From the NCBI RefSeq assembly GCF_029223255.1, contig NZ_JARHUC010000002.1, forward strand, positions 682,001-746,000: a DNA stretch of 64,000 bases. Direction: 5' to 3'. The stretch is from Albimonas marina. GTDB taxonomy: Bacteria; Pseudomonadota; Alphaproteobacteria; Rhodobacterales; Rhodobacteraceae. A program made the translations under genes and the position numbers. The notes under the pieces were generated by a model, which ran no database searches, had not been told where the DNA came from, and saw only the letters and a list, made by a program, of their open reading frames with translations. Positions 16,841 through 26,437 of the stretch are shown one piece after another. Position 1 is the stretch's first letter, and each line of letters starts with the position of its first letter.

Positions 16841-17104
16841 CCTCGCGGAGCGCCTGTTCTTCGGAGCCGTCCGTCGCTGATGCCGATCAGAGCGAGTCGG
16901 CGGGAGGGGTCAGGGATCGCGAAGCGACCCCGCGCAAGCGGGGCTTGTCCTTGACCCCTCCCGCCGCCTCGCTCAGGCATCTTCAGCGACGGACGGATCC
17001 GAAGGACAGGCGCGGCCCCTGTTCTTTGGTGAGCTCCCGAAGCGACCTTCCGGGCGCGCAAGCGCCCCCGCGCAGCGGCCAGCCGACGAGCCCCGCCTCG
17101 GAGG
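16841..17104. repeat. Dispersed structured palindromic element, copy 2
   Basis: Second copy of the element at 12196-12445, same orientation. The core palindrome is 16850-17013 (164 bases). The outer stems GCGCCTG/CAGGCGC and CCGTCCGTCGC are identical to copy 1. The 22-bp inner stem (16890-16911 with 16953-16974) differs at five positions in each arm, all compensated, plus one mismatch. The apical hairpin is CCCCGC-GCAA-GCGGGG (16928-16943), a GNRA-type tetraloop. It lies 47 bases after the methyltransferase gene and upstream of lepB. No other feature is visible in 16795-17265. Confidence 0.85.
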
Positions 17105-17265
17105 CCCCCCCTCGCCATCCGCGCCACGGCCCCTTTCGTCGCCTTGACTTGGCCCTATGTCACGGCGACAACCACCCCGCGCTGCCCGAGGCCGCCCCCC
17201 GGCGGCCGCGGACGGGCGGCGCCATTCGAACGGACATCGACGGCATGACGGGCAGGACGAAGCGC

Positions 17266-18030
17266 ATGGCGAAGGCGCAGAAGAAGGACGGCCTCTGGGA
17301 ACTGGTGAAGACCGTCGTCTACGCGCTGCTGATCGCGGGCGTGTTCCGGTCGCTGCTGTTCCAACCGTTCTGGATCCCCTCGGGCTCGATGAAGTCGACG
17401 CTGCTGATCGGCGATTTCCTGTTCGTGTCCAAGTACGCCTACGGCTACTCCGCCCATTCCTTCCCCTTCGGCCTCGCCCCCTTCTCGGGCCGCGTCTTCG
17501 CCTCCCAGCCCGAGCGGGGCGACGTGATCGTGTTCAAGCATCCCCGCTCGACCGAGGATTACGTGAAGCGCCTGATCGGCCTGCCGGGCGACACGATCCA
17601 GGTGAAGGAAGGCATCCTCTACATCAACGGCGAGGCCGCCCCCCAGCGCCCCGACGGCGAGTTCCTCGAGCCGGTGATCCGCGGCCACTCCCTGCAGTGC
17701 AAGTCTTACCCCCGCATCGACGGGGAGATGATGTGCCTCAAGGAGCGCTTCATCGAGACGCTGCCGGGCGGGCGGGAGCACATCGTGCTCAACGCCGACG
17801 ACAACACCTCGCCGCTGACCGACAACACCCGCGAGTTCAAGGTCCCCGAAGGCCACTACTTCTTCATGGGCGACAACCGCGACAACTCCAACGACAGCCG
17901 CCAGTCGGTGGGCATGGTGCCCTTCGAGAACCTGGTGGGCCGCGCCGACCTGATCGCGCTCAGCTTCGGCGGCGAATTCTGGGAGGTGTGGAACTGGCGC
18001 GCCGACCGTTTCTTCGTCTCGATCCACTGA
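17266..18030 (+). CDS. lepB: Signal peptidase I
   Basis: 254 aa inner-membrane serine protease that removes Sec signal peptides. One N-terminal membrane segment (about 11-30, [16 protein letters not shown]), then [13 protein letters not shown] with the catalytic serine (residue 41), the box [23 protein letters not shown] with the general-base lysine (residue 101), and [18 protein letters not shown] lies 8 bases before the ATG at 17266; an in-frame ATG at 17245 would add 7 residues but has no good ribosome-binding site. First gene of lepB-rnc-era. Confidence 0.96.
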   Translation: MAKAQKKDGLWELVKTVVYALLIAGVFRSLLFQPFWIPSGSMKSTLLIGDFLFVSKYAYGYSAHSFPFGLAPFSGRVFASQPERGDVIVFKHPRSTEDYVKRLIGLPGDTIQVKEGILYINGEAAPQRPDGEFLEPVIRGHSLQCKSYPRIDGEMMCLKERFIETLPGGREHIVLNADDNTSPLTDNTREFKVPEGHYFFMGDNRDNSNDSRQSVGMVPFENLVGRADLIALSFGGEFWEVWNWRADRFFVSIH

Positions 18031-18070
18031 TCGAGGGGCGGACCGTGACCCGGACCGCCGAGGCGGCCCG

Positions 18071-18766
18071 GTGAGCCGCCGCGACCTCTCGCGCCATGCC
18101 GCCGAGCTCTCGGCCGCGCTGGGGGTGACGGTGCACGCCTCGGTGACGCTCGAGGAGGCGCTGACCCACCCCTCCGCCTCCTCCTCCGCGCGGCCCGACA
18201 ACCAGCGGCTGGAGTTCCTGGGCGACCGGGTGCTGGGGCTGGTGATCTCCCAGGCCGTGTTCGAGGCCTTCCCCGACGCGCCCGAGGGGCAACTCGCCCC
18301 CCGCTTCAACGCCCTGGTGCGCAAGGAGACCTGCGCCGAGGTGGCCGAGACCCTGAACCTGGGCGCCATGCTGCGCCTCGGCCGCTCGGAGACGCTGGCC
18401 GGCGGCCGGCGTCGCCCCGCGGTGCTGGGCGACGCGATGGAGGCGGTGATCGCGGCCATTTATCTCGACAACGGCATGGACGACGCCCGCGCCGCCATCC
18501 TGACCGCCTGGGGCGACCGCATCCGCCGGGCCGAGCGCACCCGCGCCGACGCCAAGACCGCGGTGCAGGAGTGGGCCCAGGCCCGCGGCCTCGCCCCCCC
18601 GACCTACGTGGAACGCGGCCGCTCGGGCCCGGACCACGCGCCCCTGTTCACCATCGCGGCCCGCATGGCCGACGGCGTCGAGGCCGAAGGCGCCGCCGCC
18701 TCGAAGCGCGCCGCCCAGCAGGAGGCCGCCAAGGCCCTGCTGGCCATTCTGGAAACCCGCACATGA
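18071..18766 (+). CDS. rnc: Ribonuclease III
   Basis: 231 aa, GTG start. Cleaves double-stranded RNA (rRNA precursors, structured mRNAs). The nuclease domain has the signature [14 protein letters not shown] and the metal-binding [17 protein letters not shown]-terminal double-stranded RNA-binding domain (about 155-228) includes [11 protein letters not shown] and [14 protein letters not shown]. Its stop overlaps the era start (ATGA). Confidence 0.97.
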   Translation: MSRRDLSRHAAELSAALGVTVHASVTLEEALTHPSASSSARPDNQRLEFLGDRVLGLVISQAVFEAFPDAPEGQLAPRFNALVRKETCAEVAETLNLGAMLRLGRSETLAGGRRRPAVLGDAMEAVIAAIYLDNGMDDARAAILTAWGDRIRRAERTRADAKTAVQEWAQARGLAPPTYVERGRSGPDHAPLFTIAARMADGVEAEGAAASKRAAQQEAAKALLAILETRT

Positions 18767-19773
18767 TCCCCGATCCCGAGACGCCCGAGGCCGAAGAGCC
18801 CGACCCCGCGGCCGCCGCCGAAACCGACGCCGAGGCCGAGCGGGCCGAGGACGCCCCCGCCGGCCCCGACCGCTGCGGCTTCGTCGCCCTGATCGGCGAG
18901 CCCAACGCCGGCAAGTCGACGCTGCTCAACCGCATGGTCGGCGCCAAGGTCTCGATCGTCACCCACAAGGTGCAGACCACGCGCGCGCGCATCCGCGGCG
19001 TGGCGCTGGAGGGCGCGAGCCAGATCGTCTTCATCGACACGCCCGGCCTGTTCCGCCCCCGCCGCCGGCTCGACCGCGCCATGGTCGCCGCCGCCTGGAC
19101 CGGCGCCGACGACGCCGACGTGATCTGCCTGCTGGTCGAGGCGCATCGCGGGATCACCGAGGGGGTGGAGGAGATCCTCAAGACCCTCGACGACCGCGCC
19201 CCCAAGGCCCCCGTGGCGCTGCTGATCAACAAGATCGACCGGGTGAAGCCCGAGGCGCTGCTGACGCTCGCCAAGGCGCTGAACGAGCGTCGCGACTTCG
19301 CGCGCACCTTCATGATCTCGGCCGAGAACGGCAAGGGCTGCGCCGACCTCAAGCGCTGGCTCGCCGAGCAGGTCCCGGTGGGTCCCTGGCACTACCCCGA
19401 GGACCAGATCGCCGACCTGCCCATGCGCGTCATCGCGGCCGAGTTCACCCGCGAGAAGCTGACCCAGCGCCTCCACCAGGAGCTTCCCTACCAGCTCACC
19501 GTCGAGACCGAGAGCTGGGAGGACCGCAAGGACGGCTCCACCGTGATCCGCCAGATCATCTATGTCGCGCGCGAAGGCCACCGCGGCATCGTGCTGGGCA
19601 AGAAGGGCGAGACGATCAAGGGCGTGGGCTCGGCCGCGCGCGCCGACATGCGCGCCTTCCTCGGCCATGACGTGCATCTCTTCCTCGAGGTGAAGGTGCG
19701 CCCCGACTGGGAGAACGAGCGCGAGCGCTACGACCAGATGGGCCTCGACTTCGACGGCCGGAAGGGGCGCTGA
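18763..19773 (+). CDS. era: GTPase Era
   Basis: 336 aa GTPase for 16S rRNA maturation and 30S assembly. Residues 1-37 are an acidic, low-complexity extension not found in E. coli Era. The G domain has GEPNAGKST (G1), DTPG (G3) and NKID (G4). The C-terminal KH domain has [19 protein letters not shown]. Starts inside the rnc stop, so both are translationally coupled. Confidence 0.97.
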   Translation: MIPDPETPEAEEPDPAAAAETDAEAERAEDAPAGPDRCGFVALIGEPNAGKSTLLNRMVGAKVSIVTHKVQTTRARIRGVALEGASQIVFIDTPGLFRPRRRLDRAMVAAAWTGADDADVICLLVEAHRGITEGVEEILKTLDDRAPKAPVALLINKIDRVKPEALLTLAKALNERRDFARTFMISAENGKGCADLKRWLAEQVPVGPWHYPEDQIADLPMRVIAAEFTREKLTQRLHQELPYQLTVETESWEDRKDGSTVIRQIIYVAREGHRGIVLGKKGETIKGVGSAARADMRAFLGHDVHLFLEVKVRPDWENERERYDQMGLDFDGRKGR

Positions 19774-19778
19774 GCGCC

Positions 19779-20105
19779 ATGGAAGCCCGCCTCGCCTCCG
19801 GCTTCTGGGTGCAGGCCTACCGCCATCGGCTCGAGATGGCGATGATCCCCTGCTACATCACCCACCGCGGCGACGCGACCGCGGGGGCGGTGCTGGTGAA
19901 GGTGGCGACCCTCGACGGGCTGGCCACGGTCTACGAGCGGCGGATGACCCTCGAGGGACGCGCCTGGATGGTGCTGGCCGAGGGGCCGGAGGCCGAGGTC
20001 GACGCCGCCATCGCGCGCCAGCGCGGCTACGATCCCGACCTGTGGGTGATCGAGCTGGAAGACGCCCAGGGCCGCACCCTGCTCGACGAACCCGGCCTGG
20101 AATAG
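19779..20105 (+). CDS. DUF1491 family protein
   Basis: 108 aa. The start WVQAYRHRLEMAMIPCYITHRGDATAGAVLVKV and the end GYDPDLWVIELED match the DUF1491 family, which is found next to era in Rhodobacterales. Function unknown. It starts 5 bases after the era stop and probably belongs to the same transcript. Confidence 0.87.
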   Translation: MEARLASGFWVQAYRHRLEMAMIPCYITHRGDATAGAVLVKVATLDGLATVYERRMTLEGRAWMVLAEGPEAEVDAAIARQRGYDPDLWVIELEDAQGRTLLDEPGLE

Positions 20106-20126
20106 GCCGCCGCCGGAGGCCCCGCC

Positions 20127-20636
20127 ATGCGCCCGCTCCGCCCCGAGCTTCTGGCCGCCCTGCTCGCCGTCCCCGCCGCCGCGGCGGCGGATTGCGCGGG
20201 CGAGACCTTCCTCTCCTGCGCGATCGACGCCGAGCGGCGCCTCGAGGTCTGCATCGACGCGGACGCCGAGCGCTTCCGCTACGCCTTCGGCCCCGCCGAC
20301 GCGCCGGAGCTGACCCTGGAGGAACCCTTCTCCGCCGGCACGGTCACGCCCTGGAACGGCGTCGGACGCGCGATCTGGGAGAGCGTGGCCTTCCGCAACG
20401 GCGCCTATGTCTACGAGGCCTGGCACGCCCTCGACCGCCTGACCGAGGACCCGGCCCTCGAAGGCGGCGTCGACGTGCTGAAAGGGGAGACGCTCGTCGC
20501 CTCGCTGACCTGCCGCCCCGGACCCGACGCGACCCTCGCCCCGATCTTCGCGCTGGAAGACGCGATGCACGCGGCCGGCTACTGCCGCGACCGCGAGGCG
20601 AACGCCTGGCGTCGGGAAGGCTGCGGGCGGCCGTAG
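20127..20636 (+). CDS. Secreted hypothetical protein
   Basis: 169 aa with an N-terminal signal peptide (LLAALLAVPAAAAA, cleavage before DCAGE). The mature part has six cysteines, consistent with a disulfide-stabilised periplasmic domain, and contains TVTPWNGVGRAIWESVAFRNGAYVYE, which resembles small secreted proteins of unknown function in related bacteria. Start 21 bases after the DUF1491 gene with GGAGG before the ATG. A 9-bp GC hairpin with GAAG loop (20637-20658) follows the stop directly. Confidence 0.75.
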   Translation: MRPLRPELLAALLAVPAAAAADCAGETFLSCAIDAERRLEVCIDADAERFRYAFGPADAPELTLEEPFSAGTVTPWNGVGRAIWESVAFRNGAYVYEAWHALDRLTEDPALEGGVDVLKGETLVASLTCRPGPDATLAPIFALEDAMHAAGYCRDREANAWRREGCGRP

Positions 20637-20769
20637 CGCGCGCCCGAAGGGGCGCGCGGGGCGCGACGGCGCCGGGGGGCGGCGGGGGATCCCGGCGTCA
20701 GCCGGGGGCGGGCGGGCCGACGGCGCCCGCAGGGCGCCGAGGTCCGACACGCCCCCGCACGCCCGCCGC

Positions 20770-21198
20770 TTACTGGGCGACCGAGGCCAGGTAGGCCGCC
20801 ACGTCCTCGCCGCCCTTGCGCAGCTTGAACGACATCGAGGACTTGGCCGACGTGTCGTCGAGGTAGGCCTGCAGGAAGGCGCGCGGGTCGGCCACGTAGG
20901 CCGCCAGCTCCTCCTCGGTCCAGGTCAGGCCCTTCTCGCCCGCCGCCACCAGGTCGGCCCCGTAGCGGAACCCGTCCACCGAGCCCGCCTTGCGCCCGAT
21001 CACGCCGTAGAGGTTCGGACCGGTCTTGCCGCCCTTCTGGATCACCTCGTCGCCGTTCGAGACCTCGTGGCAGGCCTTGCAGCGGGCGAAGAGCTTCTCC
21101 CCCGCCGCGGCGTCGCCGGCCAGCGCCGGCAGGGCCGTCCCCGCGCCCATCATCCCGAAGACCGTCCCGATGGCTGCGAGCTTCGCAATCCGTTTCAT
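20770..21198 (-). CDS. Cytochrome c, class I (c2-like)
   Basis: 142 aa periplasmic electron carrier. Signal peptide about 1-27 (ending ALA-GD). Haem attachment motif CKACH follows in KLFARCKACHEV, then GPNLYGVIGRKAG, and a C-terminal SSMSFKLRKGGEDVAAYL supplying the methionine axial ligand. Length and order fit cytochrome c2/c552, which connects the bc1 complex with oxidases or a reaction centre. Single gene. Confidence 0.93.
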   Translation of the reverse strand: MKRIAKLAAIGTVFGMMGAGTALPALAGDAAAGEKLFARCKACHEVSNGDEVIQKGGKTGPNLYGVIGRKAGSVDGFRYGADLVAAGEKGLTWTEEELAAYVADPRAFLQAYLDDTSAKSSMSFKLRKGGEDVAAYLASVAQ

Positions 21199-21405
21199 GC
21201 CTTGGCTCCCTGGCTGTGCTGCGACGGCGATCCTCGCCGCGCCTCCCGTGGCGCCGCCCGCCGCACGCGGATCGACGCCCCCGGCGCGGCCCCCCGCGCC
21301 GGGCGTTCTCGTCTGTCGCGAACGTCTACGGACGCCGCCCCGTCATGGATCTTCCGCAGCCTGCGCCACGCCGCCGCCCCCCTGAGGGCGAGGCGGCGGC
21401 CGGCC

Positions 21406-22635
21406 TCAGGCGGCCGCCCGGGCCAGCGCGCAGCGGCTCCACAGCGCGTGCAGCGCCTGGGCCAGCTTCTCGATCTCCGTCTCCGTGTGCAGGGGCGAGG
21501 GCGTGAAGCGCAGCCGCTCCGTCCCCTTGGGCACCGTCGGGTAGTTGATCGGCTGGACGTAGATCCCGTAGTCCTCCAGGAGGATGTCCGAGATCATCTT
21601 GCACTTCACCGGGTCCTTCACCATGACCGGCACAATGTGCGACGGGTTGGGCATGTGCGGTATGCCCAATTGGTCCAATCTCGCGCGCAGGTGCGCGACG
21701 TTCTTGCGCTGCGCCAGCCGCTCGGCGTCCGAGGCCTTCAGATGCCGGATCGAGGCGCAGGCCCCCGCCGCCACCGCCGGCGGCAGCGCCGTGGTGAAGA
21801 TGAAGCCCGAGGCGAAGCTGCGCACCCAGTCGCACATCGCCTCCGAGCCCGCGATGTAGCCGCCCATCACCCCGAAGGCCTTGCCCAGCGTGCCCTCGAT
21901 GATCGTGATCCGATCCATCAGGCCCTCGCGCTCGGCGACGCCCCCGCCGCGTGGACCGTAGAGGCCCACCGCGTGGACCTCGTCGAGATAGGTCATCGCG
22001 CCGTACTGGTCGGCGACGTCGCAGATCTCCTTGATGGGGGCGATGTCGCCGTCCATCGAATAGACGCTCTCGAAGGCCACGACCTTGGGGCGGCCCGGCT
22101 CGATCTCGGCGAGCTTGCGGGCCAGGTCCTCGACGTCGTTGTGCTTCCAGATCTTCCGCTCGGCCTTGGAATGCCGCATCCCCTCGATCATCGAGGCGTG
22201 GTTGAGCGCGTCCGAGACGATCACGCAGCCCGGAAGCCGCGCGCCCAGCGTGCCCAGCGTCGCCCAGTTCGAGACGTAGCCCGAGGTGAAGATCAGCGCC
22301 GCGTCCTTGCCGTGCAGGTCGGCGAGCTCGCGCTCCAGCTCGACGTGATGCACGTTGGTGCCCGAGATGTTGCGGGTGCCGCCGGCGCCGGCGCCGCAGG
22401 TCTCGATCGCCTCGACCATGGCCGCGCGCACCGTGGGGTGCTGGCCCATGCCCAGATAGTCGTTCGAGCACCAGACCGTCACCTGGTGGCGGTCGTCGTT
22501 CACGCCCTCGCCCTCGCGCCGGCGCGTGGCGCGCGGAAAGTCGCCCACGTGCCGCTCGAGGTTCGCGAAGACGCGATAGTTGCCCTCCGCGCGAAGGTCG
22601 TCGAGCTGGGCGCGGAAAAAGCCCTCGTAATCCAT
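21406..22635 (-). CDS. hemA: 5-Aminolevulinate synthase
   Basis: 409 aa PLP enzyme that condenses glycine and succinyl-CoA, the first step of tetrapyrrole synthesis by the C4 (alphaproteobacterial) route. Blocks: [70 protein letters not shown] and the PLP-lysine site [13 protein letters not shown] (Lys 252). The ATG at 22635 has GGAGGA before it; an upstream in-frame codon at 22734 would add a non-homologous extension. Its promoter region also carries an inverted repeat GTGAA-N4-TTCAC (22807-22820). Confidence 0.97.
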   Translation of the reverse strand: MDYEGFFRAQLDDLRAEGNYRVFANLERHVGDFPRATRRREGEGVNDDRHQVTVWCSNDYLGMGQHPTVRAAMVEAIETCGAGAGGTRNISGTNVHHVELERELADLHGKDAALIFTSGYVSNWATLGTLGARLPGCVIVSDALNHASMIEGMRHSKAERKIWKHNDVEDLARKLAEIEPGRPKVVAFESVYSMDGDIAPIKEICDVADQYGAMTYLDEVHAVGLYGPRGGGVAEREGLMDRITIIEGTLGKAFGVMGGYIAGSEAMCDWVRSFASGFIFTTALPPAVAAGACASIRHLKASDAERLAQRKNVAHLRARLDQLGIPHMPNPSHIVPVMVKDPVKCKMISDILLEDYGIYVQPINYPTVPKGTERLRFTPSPLHTETEIEKLAQALHALWSRCALARAAA

Positions 22636-22806
22636 CCGCCGGTCCTCCGTTGCGCGAGACGGTTCCTGGCGGGGGCCGCGTGACGGGGCCGCTCGCCCGA
22701 CCTGAAGCGCGCGCGTACGTTCAGCGATCCTCATCGGGGCGACCCGTTTGCCACAAGCCGGGGCCGCGCGTCTCCCTCAAAAGGCGCGGCATTTGGATGC
22801 TGCAAG

Positions 22807-22820
22807 GTGAATGCGTTCAC
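22807..22820. promoter_or_regulatory. Inverted repeat in the hemA/arsR-family divergent region
   Basis: GTGAA-TGCG-TTCAC, 172 bases upstream of hemA and about 300 upstream of the ArsR-family gene. Possible operator; no regulator can be assigned. The rest of 22636-23120 is a non-coding divergent promoter region, AT-richer near 22990-23090. Confidence 0.3.
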
Positions 22821-23126
22821 GTTGCGGCAGGCCCGGCGGCGCAGGAGCTGCGGCTGCGGCGCCGCGGCCGGGCGGATCGTTCCAGAGCAAAACCGGTCGC
22901 GAGAGGCCGATTTTCGCGTCTGAACGGGCGATAAACGGCGCTCGCGGGCCGAAAATCCCCCCGTCGCCGCTCCCTCGCCCTCATCCCGCCGTGTTCCACC
23001 TGCATATCTACACACGAAAGTTGCTTGATGCGTCGACCCGTCTCTGTTCATGTGGTCGCCTTTCGAGTAACCGTTTTGAACGCCTGCTCGCCGGCCCTCC
23101 GGTGCAGGCAGATGCAGTGAGTGACG

Positions 23127-23498
23127 ATGACGACCGCTCTCGACAGCCGACCCGCGGACGACGCGGCCGCGAGCCTCGACGGCATGGAGGCTCAGGCCGA
23201 AGAAGCGACCGCGTTCCTGAAGGCGCTCGCCCATGAAGGGCGGCTGCGCATTCTTTGCGCCCTGATCGAGGGCGAGAAGTCCGTCACCGAGCTCGAACGT
23301 CTGCTCTCCGCCCGGCAGTCGGCCGTGTCCCAGCAGCTCGCGCGGCTGCGTCTCGAGGGGCTGGTCGACAACCGGCGCGAAGGCAAGATCATCTTCTACC
23401 GGATCGCCGACGACCGCGCCGCCCGCCTGCTGCAGGTGCTGCACGACATCTTCTGCGACGAAGACCAGGCTTCCCCGGCAAGCGCTTCCAAGATCTGA
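23127..23498 (+). CDS. ArsR-family repressor, SqrR/BigR-like persulfide sensor
   Basis: 123 aa winged-helix repressor. ALAHEGRLRILCALIEGEKSVTELERLL and ARQSAVSQQLARLRLEGLVDNRREGKIIFYRI form the HTH and wing. Two cysteines, residues 44 and 110, are 66 apart, exactly the spacing of Cys41 and Cys107 of Rhodobacter SqrR, where they form a tetrasulfide with reactive sulfur. No metal-site cysteines of the ArsR kind are present. A GTG at 23121 is an alternative start. Role inferred: sensing sulfide or persulfide. Target genes are not adjacent. Confidence 0.85.
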   Translation: MTTALDSRPADDAAASLDGMEAQAEEATAFLKALAHEGRLRILCALIEGEKSVTELERLLSARQSAVSQQLARLRLEGLVDNRREGKIIFYRIADDRAARLLQVLHDIFCDEDQASPASASKI

Positions 23499-23631
23499 GG
23501 GCGTCGCCGGCCCGGCCGGCGCGCGCTTTCCCCGACCGCCGCCGCGCGCGACGGTCTTCGCCGGCGCGGGCCCGCGCCCTGCGCCCGTCCGCGCCCGCGT
23601 TCGCCGCGGCGCGGGGCGGATCGCCGATGCC

Positions 23632-23726
23632 GCGCGCCCCCGCACGGGCGGCGCGCACCCTTTCGTCGCCGCCCCCGCACGGGCGGCGCGCGAGACTTCA
23701 TCGCCGCCGCATGGGCGGCGCAACCC
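23632..23726. repeat. Three imperfect tandem GC hairpin units
   Basis: CCCCGCACGGGCGGCG occurs at 23637 and 23672, with a diverged third copy (CCGCATGGGCGGCG) at 23707; the period is about 35 then 32. Each unit can fold on itself (CGCC...GGCG). A run of TCG/CGT triplets follows to 23742. This makes up most of the 311-base gap between the ArsR-family gene and the permease; no gene is supported there. Confidence 0.6.
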
Positions 23727-23809
23727 GTCGTCGTCGTCGTCGCCCCCGCGGCGGCGTCGTCCCGCCCCGCCGCGCGCCCGTCCGCGCCGCCTGATCCGAG
23801 CCGCGCCCG

Positions 23810-25132
23810 ATGTTCCGCATAGGACAGACCCTCGCCTCCGGCCCGTTCTTCGCGCTCGCCTTCGTGGTGCTGTGCGCGTGGACGCTGGCGGCCACCTCCG
23901 AATACGCGGCGCCGGTGGCGCTGTCGCTGCTGGCCTGGTTCCTGATCAACGGCCTGACCTCGGCGATGATGCGCAACCGCTTCCTGGGGCGCGCCTCGCG
24001 CGGGGTGGTGCGGGTGATCGCCGTGACGCTGCTGTTCGGCGCGCTGCTGATCGCGGTGCAGGGCGTGGTGCTGTCGCTGTCGAGCCTGACCGAGGACCTG
24101 ACCCTCTACGGCAACCCGCTGTTCCTGCGCGCCTGGTACTGGCTGAACGGCCAGGGCCTGAGCGACCACCTGACCAAGGAGGCGCTGTTCGAGCGCTTCG
24201 CGGGCGAGGGCGGGCTGACGGCGATGCTGGACATGGCGCGCTCGGCGGTGTCGGACGCCTCGCTGATCTTCCTCTACACCGTGTTCCTGCTGACCGACGA
24301 CCGCTTCTTCCAGCGCAAGCTGCGCAACCTGGTGAACGACCAGACCAACCTCGCGCGCCTGCAGGGGATCCTGGACGAGATCGGGCACGAGACCGGGCGC
24401 TACCTGTGGCTGATGACGCTGGTCAGCGCGGGCGTGGGCGTGCTGACCTGGGCGACCTGCTGGGCGCTGGAGATCAAGGGCGCGGCGCTGTGGGGCTTCG
24501 TGGCCTTCGCGCTGAACTACATTCCCACCATCGGCTCGCTGCTGGGGGTGGCGGTGCCGGCGGCCTTCGGCATCCTGACCACGGGCGATCCGGGGACGGT
24601 GATGCTGCTGTGCCTCGCGCTGGGCGTGATCCAGTTCATCGCCGGCAACGTGGTGGTGCCGCGGATGATGGGTGACCAGCTGAACCTGTCGACCTTCGTG
24701 ATCCTGATCTCGCTGGTCGCCTGGGGGGCGATCTGGGGCGCGACGGGCATGTTCCTGGCCGTGCCGATCATGGTCGTGATGGTGATGATCTTCGCCAAGT
24801 TCGAGACCACGCGCCCCATCGCGATCCTGCTGTCGAAAACCGGCGAGGTGCCCCGCCCCGAGTGGATGGCCCCCGACCGCGAGCTGCACGTGGACCCCGA
24901 GACCGGCGAGGTCACCCGGCGCGAGGTGGTGATCCCCGCCTCCGTCGCGGTGACCGCCGCCGCCGCCCCGCGCGCCGTCACGGACGCCGGCCCCTCGCTG
25001 CACCGCGCGGGCGCCGAGCACGCGCCCGCCCCCTCCGCCGCGGGTCCCGCGCCGCAGGAGCCCGCGGGCGGGACCGACGACGACGCGGACGCGGGCGAGA
25101 GCCCGCCCGCGCCCCGCTCCGAAACCGGCTGA
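23810..25132 (+). CDS. AI-2E family transporter (permease)
   Basis: 440 aa inner-membrane protein. It has about seven to eight hydrophobic segments in residues 1-345 and the family block FALNYIPTIGSLLGVAVPA, followed by GNVVVPRMMGDQLNLSTFVILIS. Residues 355-440 are a cytoplasmic, proline/alanine-rich acidic tail. Members of this family have been linked to autoinducer-2 export or to Na+/H+ antiport; the substrate cannot be told from sequence. Confidence 0.88.
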   Translation: MFRIGQTLASGPFFALAFVVLCAWTLAATSEYAAPVALSLLAWFLINGLTSAMMRNRFLGRASRGVVRVIAVTLLFGALLIAVQGVVLSLSSLTEDLTLYGNPLFLRAWYWLNGQGLSDHLTKEALFERFAGEGGLTAMLDMARSAVSDASLIFLYTVFLLTDDRFFQRKLRNLVNDQTNLARLQGILDEIGHETGRYLWLMTLVSAGVGVLTWATCWALEIKGAALWGFVAFALNYIPTIGSLLGVAVPAAFGILTTGDPGTVMLLCLALGVIQFIAGNVVVPRMMGDQLNLSTFVILISLVAWGAIWGATGMFLAVPIMVVMVMIFAKFETTRPIAILLSKTGEVPRPEWMAPDRELHVDPETGEVTRREVVIPASVAVTAAAAPRAVTDAGPSLHRAGAEHAPAPSAAGPAPQEPAGGTDDDADAGESPPAPRSETG

Positions 25133-25277
25133 GGCGACGGCCGCGCAGGCCCGCGGCCTGCGGGCGGCGAGGTCGGATGAACGCCTCGCATCGCGCGCGC
25201 GGTCGCGGCCTTCGGCCGTTCGCCCCCCCGACGGAGCGCCTGCGCGCAGCCGCTTCAGGCGGCGCCGCGCGACGCCT

Positions 25278-25829
25278 TCAGCGGAAGCTCGGCCCGTGCG
25301 CCCAGAGCGTCAGCGACCAGCGGCGGCCGCGGGTGACGGGGGCGACGCGGTGCAGGGCGAAGGCGGGGAAGGCGATCGCGTCGCCCCGCGCGCGCCCGGC
25401 CGTGCGGGGGCGGCCGTCGCCGTTGATCTCCAGCTCGCCCCCCTCGTAGTCGTCGGGCTCGGAGAGCTGCACCACCACCGTCAGCTTGCGCCGCCGGGCC
25501 AGCGGCCCGTCGCCCACGTCGGAGTGCCAGTCGAAGCCCCCCTGCTCGGACCCGTCGTAGAGGGCGACCTGGGCGCGCTCCTCGAAGGCCTCGATCTCGA
25601 AGTCGAAGGCGGCGCGGTTGGCCTCGGCGAAGGCGCGGGCGAGACGGGCGGAGATCCACTCCGTGTCCGGCGCGTCGTCGATCCAGGCGATGCGGGCGCG
25701 GCGGATCTCGGACTGGCGGCGGCCGCCGACCAGACGAGCCTCGGCCAGCGAGGCGGCTTCGGCGAGCTCGATGATCCGCGCGCAGTCCTCGGGCGAGAAC
25801 AGCGCGGGAAGCGGGTGGGGATGCAGCAT
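25278..25829 (-). CDS. 2OG-Fe(II) oxygenase (prolyl 4-hydroxylase-like)
   Basis: 183 aa double-stranded beta-helix oxygenase. The iron ligands are HSD in FDWHSDVGDG and the distal histidine in FALHRVAPV; an arginine in RRWSLTLWAHG is placed to bind 2-oxoglutarate. Close in pattern to PKHD-type hydroxylases. The ATG at 25829 is chosen; an ATG at 25877 would add 16 residues and neither has a strong ribosome-binding site. Substrate unknown. No signal peptide. Confidence 0.85.
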   Translation of the reverse strand: MLHPHPLPALFSPEDCARIIELAEAASLAEARLVGGRRQSEIRRARIAWIDDAPDTEWISARLARAFAEANRAAFDFEIEAFEERAQVALYDGSEQGGFDWHSDVGDGPLARRRKLTVVVQLSEPDDYEGGELEINGDGRPRTAGRARGDAIAFPAFALHRVAPVTRGRRWSLTLWAHGPSFR

Positions 25830-25960
25830 GAAGATGGGACCGTCCGGGCGCCGGGACGCGGCGCGTCCGCGGTCCATGGGCGTTCCGGGGGCCGCCGTCT
25901 CGCCCGTTCGCGACAGGCGGCGGGTCGGGAACAGCGCATGACGAGGCGGGGCGCGGCGCC

Positions 25961-26437
25961 TCAGCCCGCCAGCATCAGGGCGAAGACCGGCCGCCCTCGC
26001 CCGTCGCAGGCCGCCCCCAGCCCGTGGCGCGCGGCCTCGGGCGCGAGGAGGTTGCGGCGGTGGGCGGGGCTCTCGACCCACAGCGCCAGCAGCGCGGCGG
26101 CGTCGGGGAGATCGCCCGCGGCCAGGTTCTCGGCCGCGAAGCGCCAGGCGACGCCGGCGGCGGTCAGCCGGTCGCCCACGCCCCGCCCCTCGGCGTCCCG
26201 GTGAGAGAGGCGCTCCATGGCGGCGAGCCGCCCGGCCCAGTCCTGCGCCGCCGCCTCGATCCGGGGGGCGCGGGGGACGGGGGCGAGGTCCTCGCCGCCG
26301 CGGAGGCGGTCGAGGGCGACGGCGAAGTCCGTCCGCAGGGCCTCGGCCGCGGCGGGCGTCGGGGGGCAGTCGAGGGCGGCGGCGGGCGCGGCCGGGAGCG
26401 CCAGCGCCAGCGCGGCGGCGAGCGCCGCGGCCCTCAC
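25961..26437 (-). CDS. Secreted CAP-domain protein (SCP/PR1-like)
   Basis: 158 aa, GTG start that overlaps the stop of the upstream permease gene by 4 bases. Signal peptide about 1-24 (ending APAAA-LD). The CAP domain has LSHRDAEGRGVGDRLTAAG and FAAENLAAGDLPDAAALLALWVESPAHRRNLL, including the conserved His and Glu of the SCP pocket. Function of bacterial CAP proteins is mostly unknown. Translationally coupled to the TauE/SafE-type permease. Confidence 0.85.
   Translation of the reverse strand: MRAAALAAALALALPAAPAAALDCPPTPAAAEALRTDFAVALDRLRGGEDLAPVPRAPRIEAAAQDWAGRLAAMERLSHRDAEGRGVGDRLTAAGVAWRFAAENLAAGDLPDAAALLALWVESPAHRRNLLAPEAARHGLGAACDGRGRPVFALMLAG

Noticed and set aside
23632-23726. Tandem hairpin units as a CRISPR array
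   Set aside because: Repeats are imperfect, there are only three, and the intervals of about 15-20 bases are too short and too similar to be spacers. No cas genes are nearby.
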